From the NCBI RefSeq assembly GCF_000313135.1, contig NW_004457391.1, forward strand, positions 269,974-333,973: DNA of 64,000 nucleotides. Direction: 5' to 3'. The notes below the pieces were generated by a model, which saw nothing but the letters and a program-made list of their open reading frames with translations, was not told the DNA's origin and did no database searches. Of this stretch, positions 1 to 10,871 are shown one piece after another. This stretch comes from Acanthamoeba castellanii str. Neff. Lineage: Eukaryota > Discosea > Longamoebia > Acanthamoebidae. Position numbers and translations under genes: made by a program. The stretch's first letter is position 1; each line of letters opens with the position of its first letter.

Positions 1-1842
1 GCTTCCTACCCTTTATGGCGGCAAAGAGTTGGTCCAGCTGCGACTCGACGGTGCTCACCGCCTCGGCATTTCGCTGGCGTGGAGCGACAGAGCCACGCAC
101 AAAGAATTGTCCTGAATGCAGGGTCAGTCGCCGAGCGGCAAACAGATAAATACGTGGCAGAGCGTGTGCGCGCACCTTGAGCGCCGTGCGAGAGGGAGAT
201 GTCCAGGGGCTCTGCCGCCTGGAGTTCGCCATGAGTGGTAGAAGCGGCGTCGACAGCGACCTCGGCTTCAGTGCATTGGGGAAGCTCGTCGGGCAACTCC
301 TTCCACACATCGTACACAATACCCTGATGCCTCAACGTCACACGAAGCCCGTGGCGCACGACACGACACGGCACGCACAACCCACGCCCACGACAGCAAT
401 GAGCTGCCTGCCATGGCGACATGACTGAGGACCACTGGGCAACATTTACCTCACCGCCAGAAACCAAGCTGGCGTCGTAATCGGCCTTGGGTTCGAGGTG
501 GTGCTTGGCGATTTGAAAGTAACCCACCTGAGCAAACTGGTCGTCGGAATGTATGACCACCTCCGTTTCATCTCTAGGGGCAAAGCACAAGACACGATCA
601 GGTACAACTACCATGAGAAGAGAAGTCGCCAGAGAAGAGCCCCGTACAGTACGATCTTGTAGCGGAAGAGTGGGCAATCGAGGGTCAGCGTCTCGTACTC
701 GCCTCCCTCGCCGCAAGGGTGGCAGCCATACTCATCACTCTGCGCAGAGAAGAGAAAGCGAAACGAAAACGAAAACGAAAACGAACCCAGTGAGCAACAC
801 TGACCGTCGCTCATCATCGTAACACGCGATCGGAGGATTGTAGAGAGAGAGAGAGAAGAGAAAGCAGTACCAATCGAAAAAGGAGTGGCCGCAGGGCGGT
901 GATCGATTTGCCCAAATGCTTGTAGGGATCCAGACCCAAAGCGGCCACCTGCGCGTTGCGCGCGTGTTAAGGATAGTAGAGCAGCCAAAAGGGCATTTGG
1001 CTTGGAGGTGCGCGCGCGCACCTTGATGAGCACGGCATCGATCGGCACCTCGGTCATCTCCTGGAGGAGTTCCTTTTGGTCCCGCTGCCACAGGTAGGCC
1101 AGCGACACCAGGCCCAGTCGTTCGCACCTGCACACGCGGCCGGACATAGCGATGAGGTCTTCCCACCATTCACCAACGCGCGCAGTTGGCGTCTGGCCCG
1201 TTCGCGTTTGTGGTGTAATCGTGTCGATTCAAAAAGATGAACGTACACGTTCTCGACGCGGAAGCGCTGGTAGTCGGAGAGGATGGCGCCGGAGGCCACA
1301 CCCTGCACGTTCGGAAACCTGGCCTCCAGGCATGACTGTGTAAGTGTGCGCGAGCTCATACAGTTACTGTGTGTGGCGCATGGTGTTCACCTCTTCTTGA
1401 CTTCCTTGAGCAAGACGTAGAGGCTCTCGACCTCATCCTCTTGTGTCTTGGCGTAATGCAGGTCCTGATTGAGTGCCTTGCCTCTGCAGCGAGCCGACGA
1501 GAAAAGGGGATGTGGGCCATAGTGCCGAGGCGAGCGGGTGGAGTACACCGTGTAGCGTACCGTATGGTGTGGCGGAAAAGGGGCAGGCCCATGCACTGCG
1601 CGTAGGACTGCAGCACGGTGTGTCCTACCGTCTGGAACATGAAGCTGTCCAGCTCATCTGTGCCCATGGTGTCATTGCCCCATCTTACAGATGAAGAAGG
1701 AATAGATGAAAATTCATGTACCTGGAGCGGAGGGAGGCGGAAGCAGATTGGCAAGCGCTACTATGCGATGCCCGACACGCACACACTCAAGCATAGACAT
1801 GCAGCTGTCCTTCCCACCGCTCACCAGCGCCACCACCTCCAT
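1..1842 (-). CDS. DPH6: Diphthine--ammonia ligase (DPH6/ATPBD4), 3' part outside window
   Basis: This enzyme catalyses the last step of diphthamide synthesis on elongation factor 2, the ATP-dependent amidation of diphthine, in the cytosol. The first exon, read leftward from the ATG at 1842, carries the ATP-pyrophosphatase P-loop VSGGKDSC followed by GHRIVALANL. Later exons give DELDSFMFQTVGH (about 1650), EDEVESLYVLL (about 1420), GAILSDYQRFRVENV (about 1270), LAYLWQRDQKELLQEM (about 1080), LGLDPYKHLGKSITAL (about 900) and CGEGGEYETLTLDCPLF (about 690), all in the order of the DPH6 family. Leftward of about 480 the sequence continues towards a RidA-like domain, seen as VESQLDQLFAAIKG near base 30, so the long eukaryotic form with C-terminal RidA-like repeats is likely. 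At least six introns are present and the end lies beyond base 1. The gene is divergent from CK2 alpha, with about 300 bp of shared upstream DNA. Confidence 0.9.
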
Positions 1843-2139
1843 CTTCCGCACAAAATAAAAACAAACCGAAAAAGAATAGACCGGAATTGTTTGCATATTT
1901 TCATATTTTTTCGTTTTTAGCGGAGTCTGTGCATTCCAGAGACAAGAAGTGGCCCGTGGGTTAGGAGATCGATTATCCCTTCCACCCCATTCTCGCCCCC
2001 ATCCATCCATTCGCGTCAGCGAGAGGATAGTATCTTCTTCTTTGAGAAAGAGGGCCTTGGAGACTCGTTTCAAGGGCCTGAGGCGAGGAGGGAAGTAGAA
2101 GAGCTTCGGAAGAAGAAGAGCGATAGGAAGGGGAAAACA

Positions 2140-3659
<1,520 letters not shown>

Positions 3660-3846
3660 AGACACACCACCCCAAGGCCCACCGACCCCTTTTTCTCTTT
3701 TGCTACTCTTCATCCCCTTTTTTTAAAAGAACTTGTAGCCACCATCGCCATCATCTTCTCCCACGGGTGGAGCCGTCTTCTTGTCTCTCGGCCAAGCTGG
3801 ATTATGCCAATTATTTATTTGTGGTTATTTATGGCGGGAAGAGCAA

Positions 3847-5338
3847 ATGGAGCTCGATGAAGATGGAGGGCTAGAGGCCATAGAGAAGGAGGAACAGCTG
3901 CGACGGAGGCAGGTGGCGCGTGGGAGGTGGGGCATCCTGCGCAACGCTCTGTTGAATCGGGCAAGAAGGAATGAGGGAGGCGACGGCGAACCTGGCGGTG
4001 CAACGTCGAAGCGGACCTTCCCAGGATTCGATCTCTTCACCAAAGCCGTAGTTCGCGAAGAGGAGCTGAACCACGTTGAAGGTCGACGGAGAGCGAAGAC
4101 GAATCGAAGCAAGATTTCACATTCGTTCGCTACACGGCGCGATTTCCAACCAAGACCGCCGAAGATGACAAGGCAGGCGCCGACCTGCCGTGCAGTGTGG
4201 TGGTACGGCATCCGAATGAGCGAGTAGCGCTGGGCAAGGCCGATCTTGCAGGCTTCGACAACACGGGCAACATCTGTACGGCTTAGTCCTCCTTTGTGGC
4301 GGGCAGCCAAGGCCTCACACTCCCCGTCTATCTGCGGGTTCATGCAGGTGTGTGGCCATCAGAGGAAGTGCTGGCATACTACTGCCTCCAGAACCCTGAG
4401 CAGCTCAGGTTGGGTCCACCTCCCTCTCAACGCCACGACGATATGTGCGTGCTGAGGATCCCTCGGTCCCTCGCCGCACGTGTGCAGAAACAAGCGCGTG
4501 TGCGAAGTGGGTGCTGGCCTTGGGCTTGCAGGTCTCGTGGCAGCGACCCACCTCTCCTGTGCCTCTGTTCTCATCACGGACGGCAACGACAAGGCCACGC
4601 AGAGTGCGTACTCTGTCCGTGTGTTGTGTGTTGTGTGTGATTTTCTCACCCATGCATCAAATTCAGATCTTGCTTGCAGCGTGAAACACAACGCCGTTCG
4701 GTCGGAGAGCCGAGGGTTCGTGCGCGGCGAGAAGCTGTTGTGGGATCGTCGGTGCCCGATCGCTGACCGTTACCGATCCTATTTTGACTTGGTCGTCGCC
4801 GCTGATTGGTACGTTTTCCCCCGAGCCAGATGAGAATCAGACCAGCTCTCTCCCTCGTCATCATCACCACCTTTGCTCCTCGTGGCGATCCACACACGCC
4901 GCTGATTGATTGATTGGTTGGATTGATCGTGGTGCCAGCTTGTTCCTGCACGAGTACCACGACGATCTGCTTCACATCCTGCGTGAGCTTCTGCGTCCCG
5001 GCGGGGAGGCGCTCATCATCGCGCCGAGAAGGGGCCGCACGCTGGCGGCATTCGTCGAGCGGGCCAAGCAAGATACTGTAGTGGTACACCCTGCACTCCA
5101 CCCTTTCTATTTGTGCTGTGGCCAGGCAGGACCACTCACCTCGTTCTCTGCGCTCTCAAAGGAATGGCGCGTGCAGGTTGACGAGGAGTATGATCGCCTC
5201 GTGTGGTCACGCCATCAAGAGCTACTGTCGCACGGCATCAGTGGTGGCGGTTCGGCGGAAAGCGATCAAACGGCAACAGCTGCTACCTACCAGCCGGACA
5301 TCCACTACCCCTGGCTTCTTCGCCTGATCCACCCTTGA
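3847..5338 (+). CDS. CAMKMT: Calmodulin-lysine N-methyltransferase-like protein (CAMKMT), with a frame break
   Basis: A class I SAM-dependent methyltransferase of the METTL21-like group; the closest family I recognise is calmodulin-lysine N-methyltransferase. Exon 1 starts at ATG 3847 (MELDEDGG), has the family N-terminus GRWGILRNALLNR and FDLFTK, and ends in AGFDNTGNIC. Next come VWPSEEVLAYYCLQNPEQL (about 4347-4408), the SAM motif KRVCEVGAGLGLAGL plus LITDGNDKA (about 4490-4600), a middle exon ending in YFDLVVAADW, and ELLRPGGEALIIAPRRGRTL with the C-terminal DIHYPWLLRLIHP. The order and spacing match CAMKMT. One oddity: the frame that reads into FDLFTK and the frame that reads FTFVRYTARFP are offset by two bases near 4078-4090 with no credible intron between them, so the copy is either frameshifted or carries an assembly indel. 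It lies 188 bp downstream of CK2 alpha on the same strand. Confidence 0.8.
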
Positions 5339-5860
5339 TGCGCAGTAGCACTGCTGGACCACTCGCAACTCTAAAAGCAGTTTCCACTTCCGTCCGTAGA
5401 ATCATCGCGTTGAAGGGCAGCCCGCTCTGGCGTCTATCTCGTGGGCAAGGTACGCCAAGGTAAGTAGTTTTGGCTTCTTGGTGGGTGAACCGAACCCAAG
5501 CAACTGCGCTCATGGAGGCGGTCGGAACTTGCGTCAAGCAACACGCACGCCACACAACAAATCGACGGAGAGCTTCCGCCGCCTACACCTGATTTTCCAC
5601 ACTTGATCGAGGCTCTGATAGGGCTCTATTTATGTGGCATGCAGCAGCCAACCAGCCAGCACTGGGAATAATCTCAACATGACCGTTTGGCGTCGCAGAA
5701 AGCGAAACGTCGCTGTGGTGCTCTGTTGCAAGGTGAGCTGCTCCACCGAGCTCGGCCATTGGCCAAACACCTCACAAACGACTACCACTCAAACACACGG
5801 GTGCCGTTTTTCCCCACGTGCCAGCAGCAGACCATTTGCTCCTGAACCTCATACAACCAA
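5339..5860 (+). other. Intergenic stretch, no supported gene
   Basis: Between the methyltransferase stop and the next possible start there are only short open frames with mixed codon use and no domain signal. A leftward frame from about 5555 to 5283 (about 90 codons) has no recognisable features. I see no RNA gene or repeat here. Confidence 0.5.
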
Positions 5861-6697
5861 CATGGCCAGCAGCAGCGTCTACTTCCCTGGCCCAACCGAA
5901 GCACGGTCCCACCACTCGGTACCTGGTCTCTTCGGTCTCGCTCGCTCGGTGGGGTCTCACAGTTGATGCCCTCTGGTGCTACTACTCTAGATGCTCAGGC
6001 GCTCGTTGGCACTGCGCCATCAGCAACATCAACACCCATCGTACGATGGGCAGCAGTACCCGCCAGGGTTGGGCTACCACCCCTACCCCTCGTACTACCC
6101 TCATGAGCTGGACTACAGCACGAGCACATCCGCCAGCGCTACGAGCCTTGGCATTGACCTTGCGCCCGGGTATGATGATGGCGCTTACGTTCGGCATCGA
6201 CACCACCACCAGCATCATCATCAGCCTTGCCCGTGGCATCAACTTCCCGTGCGCTCTTCTTGGCAGGACGAGCCCCAGCCTACCTGGGTTCACCACCCGA
6301 CGCATGACACTGCTGGTGAGGATCTCCTGCCGTCGGCGCGAATGCTCGAGTACAACGAGCGGCTGGCGCGCATGGCCTATGGGCTTTACCAGAGCAGCAC
6401 CACCTCCACTACTCCCGCGAGGCGTGACTCCTTGGTCACATCATCCTCTGACAGTACCTCGGCAACGACGTCTTCCTCCTCTACACACAACTCTACTACG
6501 GCAACCTCGTCTTTCTCTTCACCGTCTCCTCCATCTTCGCCCTCTTCGTCGCCGACCCTTTCGACCTCGCCATCGACTTCTCCTACATGCCACGTCAAGA
6601 AGCTGCCGCCCGCCCGCCGCTCGGTATATTGCCCCCACCCCAGTCCCACCACATTCCCCCCCCACACAAAACGAGGCGCAGACCACTGATTGGCTGA
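5861..6697 (+). CDS. Uncertain low-complexity / possible membrane protein
   Basis: Not recognised. A candidate first exon begins at ATG 5861 (MASSSVYFPGPTEARSH) and could join in phase 0, through a GTGGGG...CTCTAG intron, to the frame at 5991. That frame continues with Tyr/Pro/His-rich sequence (SYDGQQYPPGLGYHPYPSYY) and a helical-looking piece LEYNERLARMAYGLYQ near 6360. After about 6450 that frame turns into Ser/Thr/Pro runs, while a different frame, open from 6452 to the TGA at 6695-6697, reads a hydrophobic segment (YGNLVFLFTVSSIFALFVAD) with almost uniformly C-ending codons, the signature of real coding sequence in this window. The two frames could be joined only by a very short or unseen intron, or by an indel. 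The gene is probably real but its model is not solved. Confidence 0.35.
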
Positions 6698-7118
6698 GGT
6701 CCATGATACTCGGGGCCGACACAAAAGAACAAACCACCGACCACGCAGCGCAGCTGTGCACAGTGCAGCGCCACTAAGTCACCAACGTGGCGTCGGGGAC
6801 CCAGTGGCCTCACGTACGTGTCTTGGCTTTGTCACGTGTGGCGCACCGTCCGTATCCGTTGGATGGTGCTAAGAGATATATCTGTTATATAGGTTGTGCA
6901 ATGGGTGTGGGCTTCGTTACGGCCAAGCCAAGAAGACGTCGCGCAGCATGGCCATCGGCTCGATACTCAACTGAGCAGACACAACTTTTGTTGCGTGTTC
7001 GTCGGAAAGAAAATGAAAAAAGAATGGCACAAATATCACAAAATAGGAAATTGTTTTTAGATTAGATTTTATAAAAATAGAAAAATAGAAAAAATAGAAA
7101 AATAGAAGGAAGACGAAG
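6698..7118. other. Intergenic stretch upstream of the DUF1294 gene
   Basis: No supported gene. It contains AT-rich patches (around 6870-6895, and an A-rich repeat of the form AAAATAG at 7066-7109 directly before the next start codon) that may belong to the promoter or 5' leader of the following gene. Confidence 0.45.
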
Positions 7119-7868
7119 ATGGCAACGGGCGGAGGGTCGGCGTCGCGTATGCGGATGATGATCGTTGGAGCCTACCTGGTGGCGGTGAACGTTGGGGCGG
7201 CTGGTCTGTTCTACTACGACAAGCAGTGTGCCATTCGGCATCAGTGGCGCGTTCGCGAATCGACCCTCCAGCTTTCCGCTCTTGCCGGAGGTAACCCCCC
7301 AAGCCACCCCCAACCACTTTCACGTTCTGCCAGCTCTTCATCGCTCGCTCGCAAAGATTAAGCATCCTTTCATTTTGCAATTGGCACTACATCCATCCTA
7401 CATTTTTTTTAAATGCATCGTGCAGGCTGGGCAGGCGGCATTCTGGCCATGCAGACCTTTAGGCACAAGACCGCCAAGTCGTCGTTTCAGGTACTCGTGC
7501 CGTCTGGGTGAATGCAGCATCTCTCTAATCTTGACATCATCTTGCCTTAGGTGCCTTACTACACGGCAGCTGCGGCCAACATGGGACTGCTGGCCTTCCT
7601 GGCACGGACGCGGCAGGGCCGGCAGCTGATGGACCAGTTCTTCCAGGCCCTGCCTTCCGCGTTGACAGCGAACCGAGGCCGAGGTCGCGGCAGAGTCGGC
7701 GGCGGAGCTTCAAGCCGAGCCACCAACACCAGCTTCTACCCTTCGCAGCACCAACGAACCCAGCAACAGCCCGCCTCGTCCTCCTACTCGTCTTCATCCT
7801 CTCGTCAACAGCAGACATCCAACAGCAGCAGCTCCAAGAAGAGAAGGCAGTCAGGCAAGCAAGATTAA
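7119..7868 (+). CDS. DUF1294-family membrane protein
   Basis: Small membrane protein of unknown function. The ATG at 7119 opens with MATGGGSASRMRMM and a transmembrane segment (IVGAYLVAVNVGAAGLFYY). The DUF1294 signature follows: YDKQCAIRHQWRVRESTLQL, then across an intron GGWAGGILAMQTFRHKTAKS, then after a second intron a further hydrophobic segment around AAAANMGLLAFLA. The core resembles bacterial DUF1294 proteins, which are about 90-110 residues. Here it is extended by a basic, Gly/Ser/Gln-rich tail of about 85 residues ending in KKRRQSGKQD. Introns lie at about 7291-7425 and 7491-7550. Family membership is clear; function and membrane location are unknown. Confidence 0.8.
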
Positions 7869-7908
7869 CAAGGTTCATCTACCAACTGCCTACCAACTCT
7901 TTTCTTCT

Positions 7909-8897
7909 TCAAAGAAGAAGCTCAACAGTCCTGTCACCCGCGTCGTCTTGCTGTCGCTCGTGCGTGTGGCTCACGCGCTGATGGAACTGCACCTCGAACT
8001 CGCCGTCGAGAGGGTCGATGCTGACCACCACGCGATGCACCTCGGGCGTGGCACCGAGCAGGACCGGCTGGTTGGCGTCCTGGATCGGGTCGAGGCCCAT
8101 GAAGAAGGCCCGCAGGTGGCGCGGCAGCATGTCGGCGTTGGCGCTGTCGCGGCGCGTCAAGGGCTGCAGCGGGTTGTAGGGCTCATCCTTGCCCTCGTTG
8201 TTCAAGCGCGTCTCCTCCTGCCTTCGCTCTGTGCTGTGGGCCGCGACTGTCAACTTCGTGCGTGTCGTGTGTCGTGTGTCGTGTTGTGCCGTGTGCGTCG
8301 TGTGTGGCGTGACGGTACCGCCAGCGGGTGAAGAGGGGGCCGAGCTCGGGGGTGGCGCGCAGACGGTCAGTCAAGTACTGGACGGCGCCCAGGTTGGAGG
8401 TGGCCACGGGGTTGTTCAACACCAGCTCCAGGCAGTACTTGCCTCCCGGCTTCTGGCGCGCCCAGGCCCACCACAAGTACACTTCTCTTCAAGAGGTGGA
8501 AGAGGCAGGAGGAGGAGAGGGGGGTTGCACTCTGAGGAAGGCTCTCTGGATGCTCTCCAGCACAAAATAGGGCTCGGCGGCCACTCGAGCGATGTAGTGC
8601 GGTGAGCCCATCACCTTGGCATAGGCCTCCGATACGCGGTCGACCGCGTACTGCGACAGTGCGGAGGGTGATACATGCGCCAAGTGAAGAAGTGAGGCAG
8701 AAAAGGAAGAAGAAGGTCAAGTGTACCAGGGCTGCTTTCACGACCGTCTCGTCTGACGTGTCCACCGCAATGGCGCTTTCCAGCAGTTCGTGCCACCTGG
8801 GCCTGCCGGCGTCGCCTCCAGCAGCAGAAGCCACAACGGCAGCCAGGCACGACGCCAAGGCGACCAGAAGGAGGAGGAAATGGCGAAGCCCAACCAT
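7909..8897 (-). CDS. Secreted protein of unknown function
   Basis: Not recognised. Read leftward from ATG 8897, it begins with a typical signal peptide (MVGLRHFLLLLVALASCLAA, then VVASAAGG). The mature part reads RPRWHELLESAIAVDTSDETVVKAAL, then after an intron SALSQYAVDRVSEAYAKVMGSP and VAAEPYFVLESIQRAFLRV, then WARQKPGGKYCLELVLNNPV and AVQYLTDRLRATPELGPLFTRW, then PYNPLQPLTRRDSANADMLP and HRVVVSIDPLDGEFEVQFHQ, ending VELLL at the stop of 7909-7911. Three introns join in frame. There is no transmembrane segment after the leader and no cysteine pattern typical of small secreted domains. It is convergent with the DUF1294 gene, only about 40 bp from its stop. Confidence 0.6.
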
Positions 8898-9036
8898 GGT
8901 GTGCTGCCGCGGGCTTGTGGCTCTCGTGCCCCTCAACCAAACAACTTCAACAAGTTTTAAGATTATCTTTTTCCTTTTTTGTATTTAAAAGAAACAATTT
9001 TTTGCAATTCATCAATTAATACCTCTCCGCACAGTG

Positions 9037-10245
9037 TCAGTTCTGCTTGTGCTCCACGGCTGGTGAGGGCAGATGAACCACTATCATCTCCACCAGGGGC
9101 TGTTTGGGTCCAAGAAGGTAAGCGTCATGAAAGCAGAAACCAAGCAGTGCAAGGAGGACAGGATGGGTGCTGTGCCGTGCCAAGAGGGAGGAACTTGGGC
9201 ATGACACACTTCATGAGGTCCTTGCCCTGGAGAGCCTTCTCTTCAGGCTGGAGCTCAATGCCCAGCTTGAGGAGGGCCTTGTCGAGGGCCTCCCGCTGCT
9301 CAGGGCCGCCCAGACACGCTGTGAGAATGAAGCGGATGGGGCTCAGCACGAAATAGCAGAAGCCTCGATCCAGCCTCTTGCCAGTCGTAGGCGAGATGTT
9401 GGTCTTGCGCCTGGCGCCACCACCACCATCACCATCATCACCACCACGACCACCATCATCACCACCGCCCAGGCAAAGAGGGAGGGAGCCTCATCCACCG
9501 CACCACCTCTTAACATCAGCATCGTAGAAGTTGTCGCCCCACAGACGTTTCTGTAGTATTGCAGGTGCCACACCAAACTTCTGGCCAAGTAATGTGGCAA
9601 AGGTCATCACTGAGAAGCAATGTGGTCCAGAAGATGATGGTGACTCGGTGTCAAGACGAGGCGAATTGATGTTGCGGCCGGGGGGGGGAGTAAAGTCAGT
9701 GGCGCGCACCAGCCGTGTAGGCCCGAGGCAAAGGCGACAGTGCCCTGGTCAGGCTCAACCAAGCTGGGCTCACCCTCGCCCCTGTGCAAGTCGATGATAA
9801 ATCTGTTGACCGACTCAATGCATCGGCACATACTCGAGTAGATCTCCTCATCATCCTACCACATGGCATTGCCCCCCCCCCCCAGTGAGCCGTGTTGGGT
9901 GTGTGCGGTGGCGCGTGTGCGTGCGTGTGTGTGTGTGAGTGTGCGGTGGCGCGCGCGTGTGTGTGAGTGCGGTGGCGCGTGTGCGGTTTGAACGTTTACA
10001 AGCTGCAGCTCGAGAAAGGCGCGGTCGAGCTTGGTCAGAACCAGGACGGGCTTGATGCTGCGCGCCTGCGACAGGCACTGCCTGAGCTCACCGCAGGTGA
10101 CAATGGCGGCATAACATCCCTCCACGATGTCGATCACCACCACTGCGCCGTCGGCCTCCCGCAGCGCAGCCACATCAGCGTCGATGAACTTGAGCCGGAC
10201 GCCTTCGGGAGCTGCGGCCTGGCTCCGCACCAACGAGTCTTGTGT
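9037..10245 (-). pseudogene. Degenerate elongation factor 2 G-domain remnant
   Basis: Read leftward, the pieces align in order with the N-terminal part of eukaryotic EF-2: DSLV (just inside 10245), VAALREADGAVVVIDIVEG (about 10150), KPVLVLTKLDRAFLELQL (about 10030), then across a GT-AG intron DDEEIYSSMCRCIESVN and GTVAFASGLHGW (about 9850-9710), FATLLGQKFGV and LWGDNFYD (about 9600-9520), TGKRLDRGFCYFVLSPI (about 9370), LMKCVMPKFLPLG (about 9190) and PLVEMIVVHLPSPAVEHKQN ending at the stop 9037-9039. The P-loop region is absent, about 60 residues including the DxPGH motif are deleted between DSLV and VAALR, the NKxD motif reads TKLD, and everything after the end of domain I is missing. A non-GT/AG insertion interrupts GLHGW. 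It cannot be a normal GTPase. The 5' end abuts the SnoaL-like gene. A short expressed EF-2-like protein is possible but less likely. Confidence 0.7.
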
Positions 10246-10268
10246 TGCGAGAAGAGGACAAGAAGAAG

Positions 10269-10658
10269 ATGACCACCAACATCGACGTGGCGAAGGAGAT
10301 CTACGCGCGGTTTGGCGCTGGTGACTTCGACGGAATGGCTGCGCTCGCCACGGACGACACCGAGTGGCACGTCTGCACGGGCGCCCCCTACGGCGGCCAG
10401 CTCAACGGGAGGGCGCAGGTGCTGACGTGGGTGCGCGATAAGCGCCAGATCGCCATGACCAGATTCGAGCCCACCCGCTTCTTCGCCGACGGCGACGAAG
10501 TGGTGGTCTTCATCAGCTGCGAGGGCACCGTTCAGTCCACCGCCAAATCGATCGCCATCGAGATGGTGCACCACATGCGCTTTGTGGACGGCAGGGTGTC
10601 CTACCTGTACGAGTTCAACCACGACGCCCGCCTGGTCGCCGCCGCCTTCGAGCCCTAA
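10269..10658 (+). CDS. SnoaL-like / NTF2-fold small protein
   Basis: A single-exon, 129-residue protein from ATG 10269 to TAA 10656-10658. The pattern VAKEIYARFGAGDFDGMAAL followed by LATDDTEWH, a central EPTRFFADGDEVVVFISCEG and a C-terminal EMVHHMRFVDGRVSYLYEF is typical of SnoaL-like polyketide-cyclase/ketosteroid-isomerase-like NTF2-fold proteins. These form cone-shaped alpha+beta barrels that bind small hydrophobic ligands or act as isomerases; the substrate here cannot be read from sequence. Such intronless small enzymes in protists are often of bacterial origin, but this is inference. The gene starts 24 bp from the truncated end of the EF-2 remnant, which lies on the opposite strand. 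Confidence 0.8.
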   Translation: MTTNIDVAKEIYARFGAGDFDGMAALATDDTEWHVCTGAPYGGQLNGRAQVLTWVRDKRQIAMTRFEPTRFFADGDEVVVFISCEGTVQSTAKSIAIEMVHHMRFVDGRVSYLYEFNHDARLVAAAFEP

Positions 10659-10871
10659 TGGACCGGTTCTGAACTCAACGCATGCGCCGTTGGCCTGTAG
10701 GACCCCAATTTGAAACAATGGGGCAAACTTGTTTGTTTTTCTTCGTTGTATTGCGTGTGCGGTGTGTGCGTGCGGTGTGCGGTGTGTGCGGTGTGTGCGA
10801 ATTTCTCTCTTCTTGTTTACCAGGGGTTCGAGTAGAGGTCGTGCGTGTGCGTGCGTGCGTTGGTGCGACTG

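Noticed and set aside
9420..9475. His-rich plus-strand peptide from a CAC/CAT repeat
   Set aside because: It lies within an intron of the EF-2 remnant and has no flanking coding bias on the plus strand.
10134..10718. Minus-strand frame of about 190 codons over the SnoaL-like gene
   Set aside because: Antisense of a well-supported gene; only its left end belongs to the EF-2 remnant.
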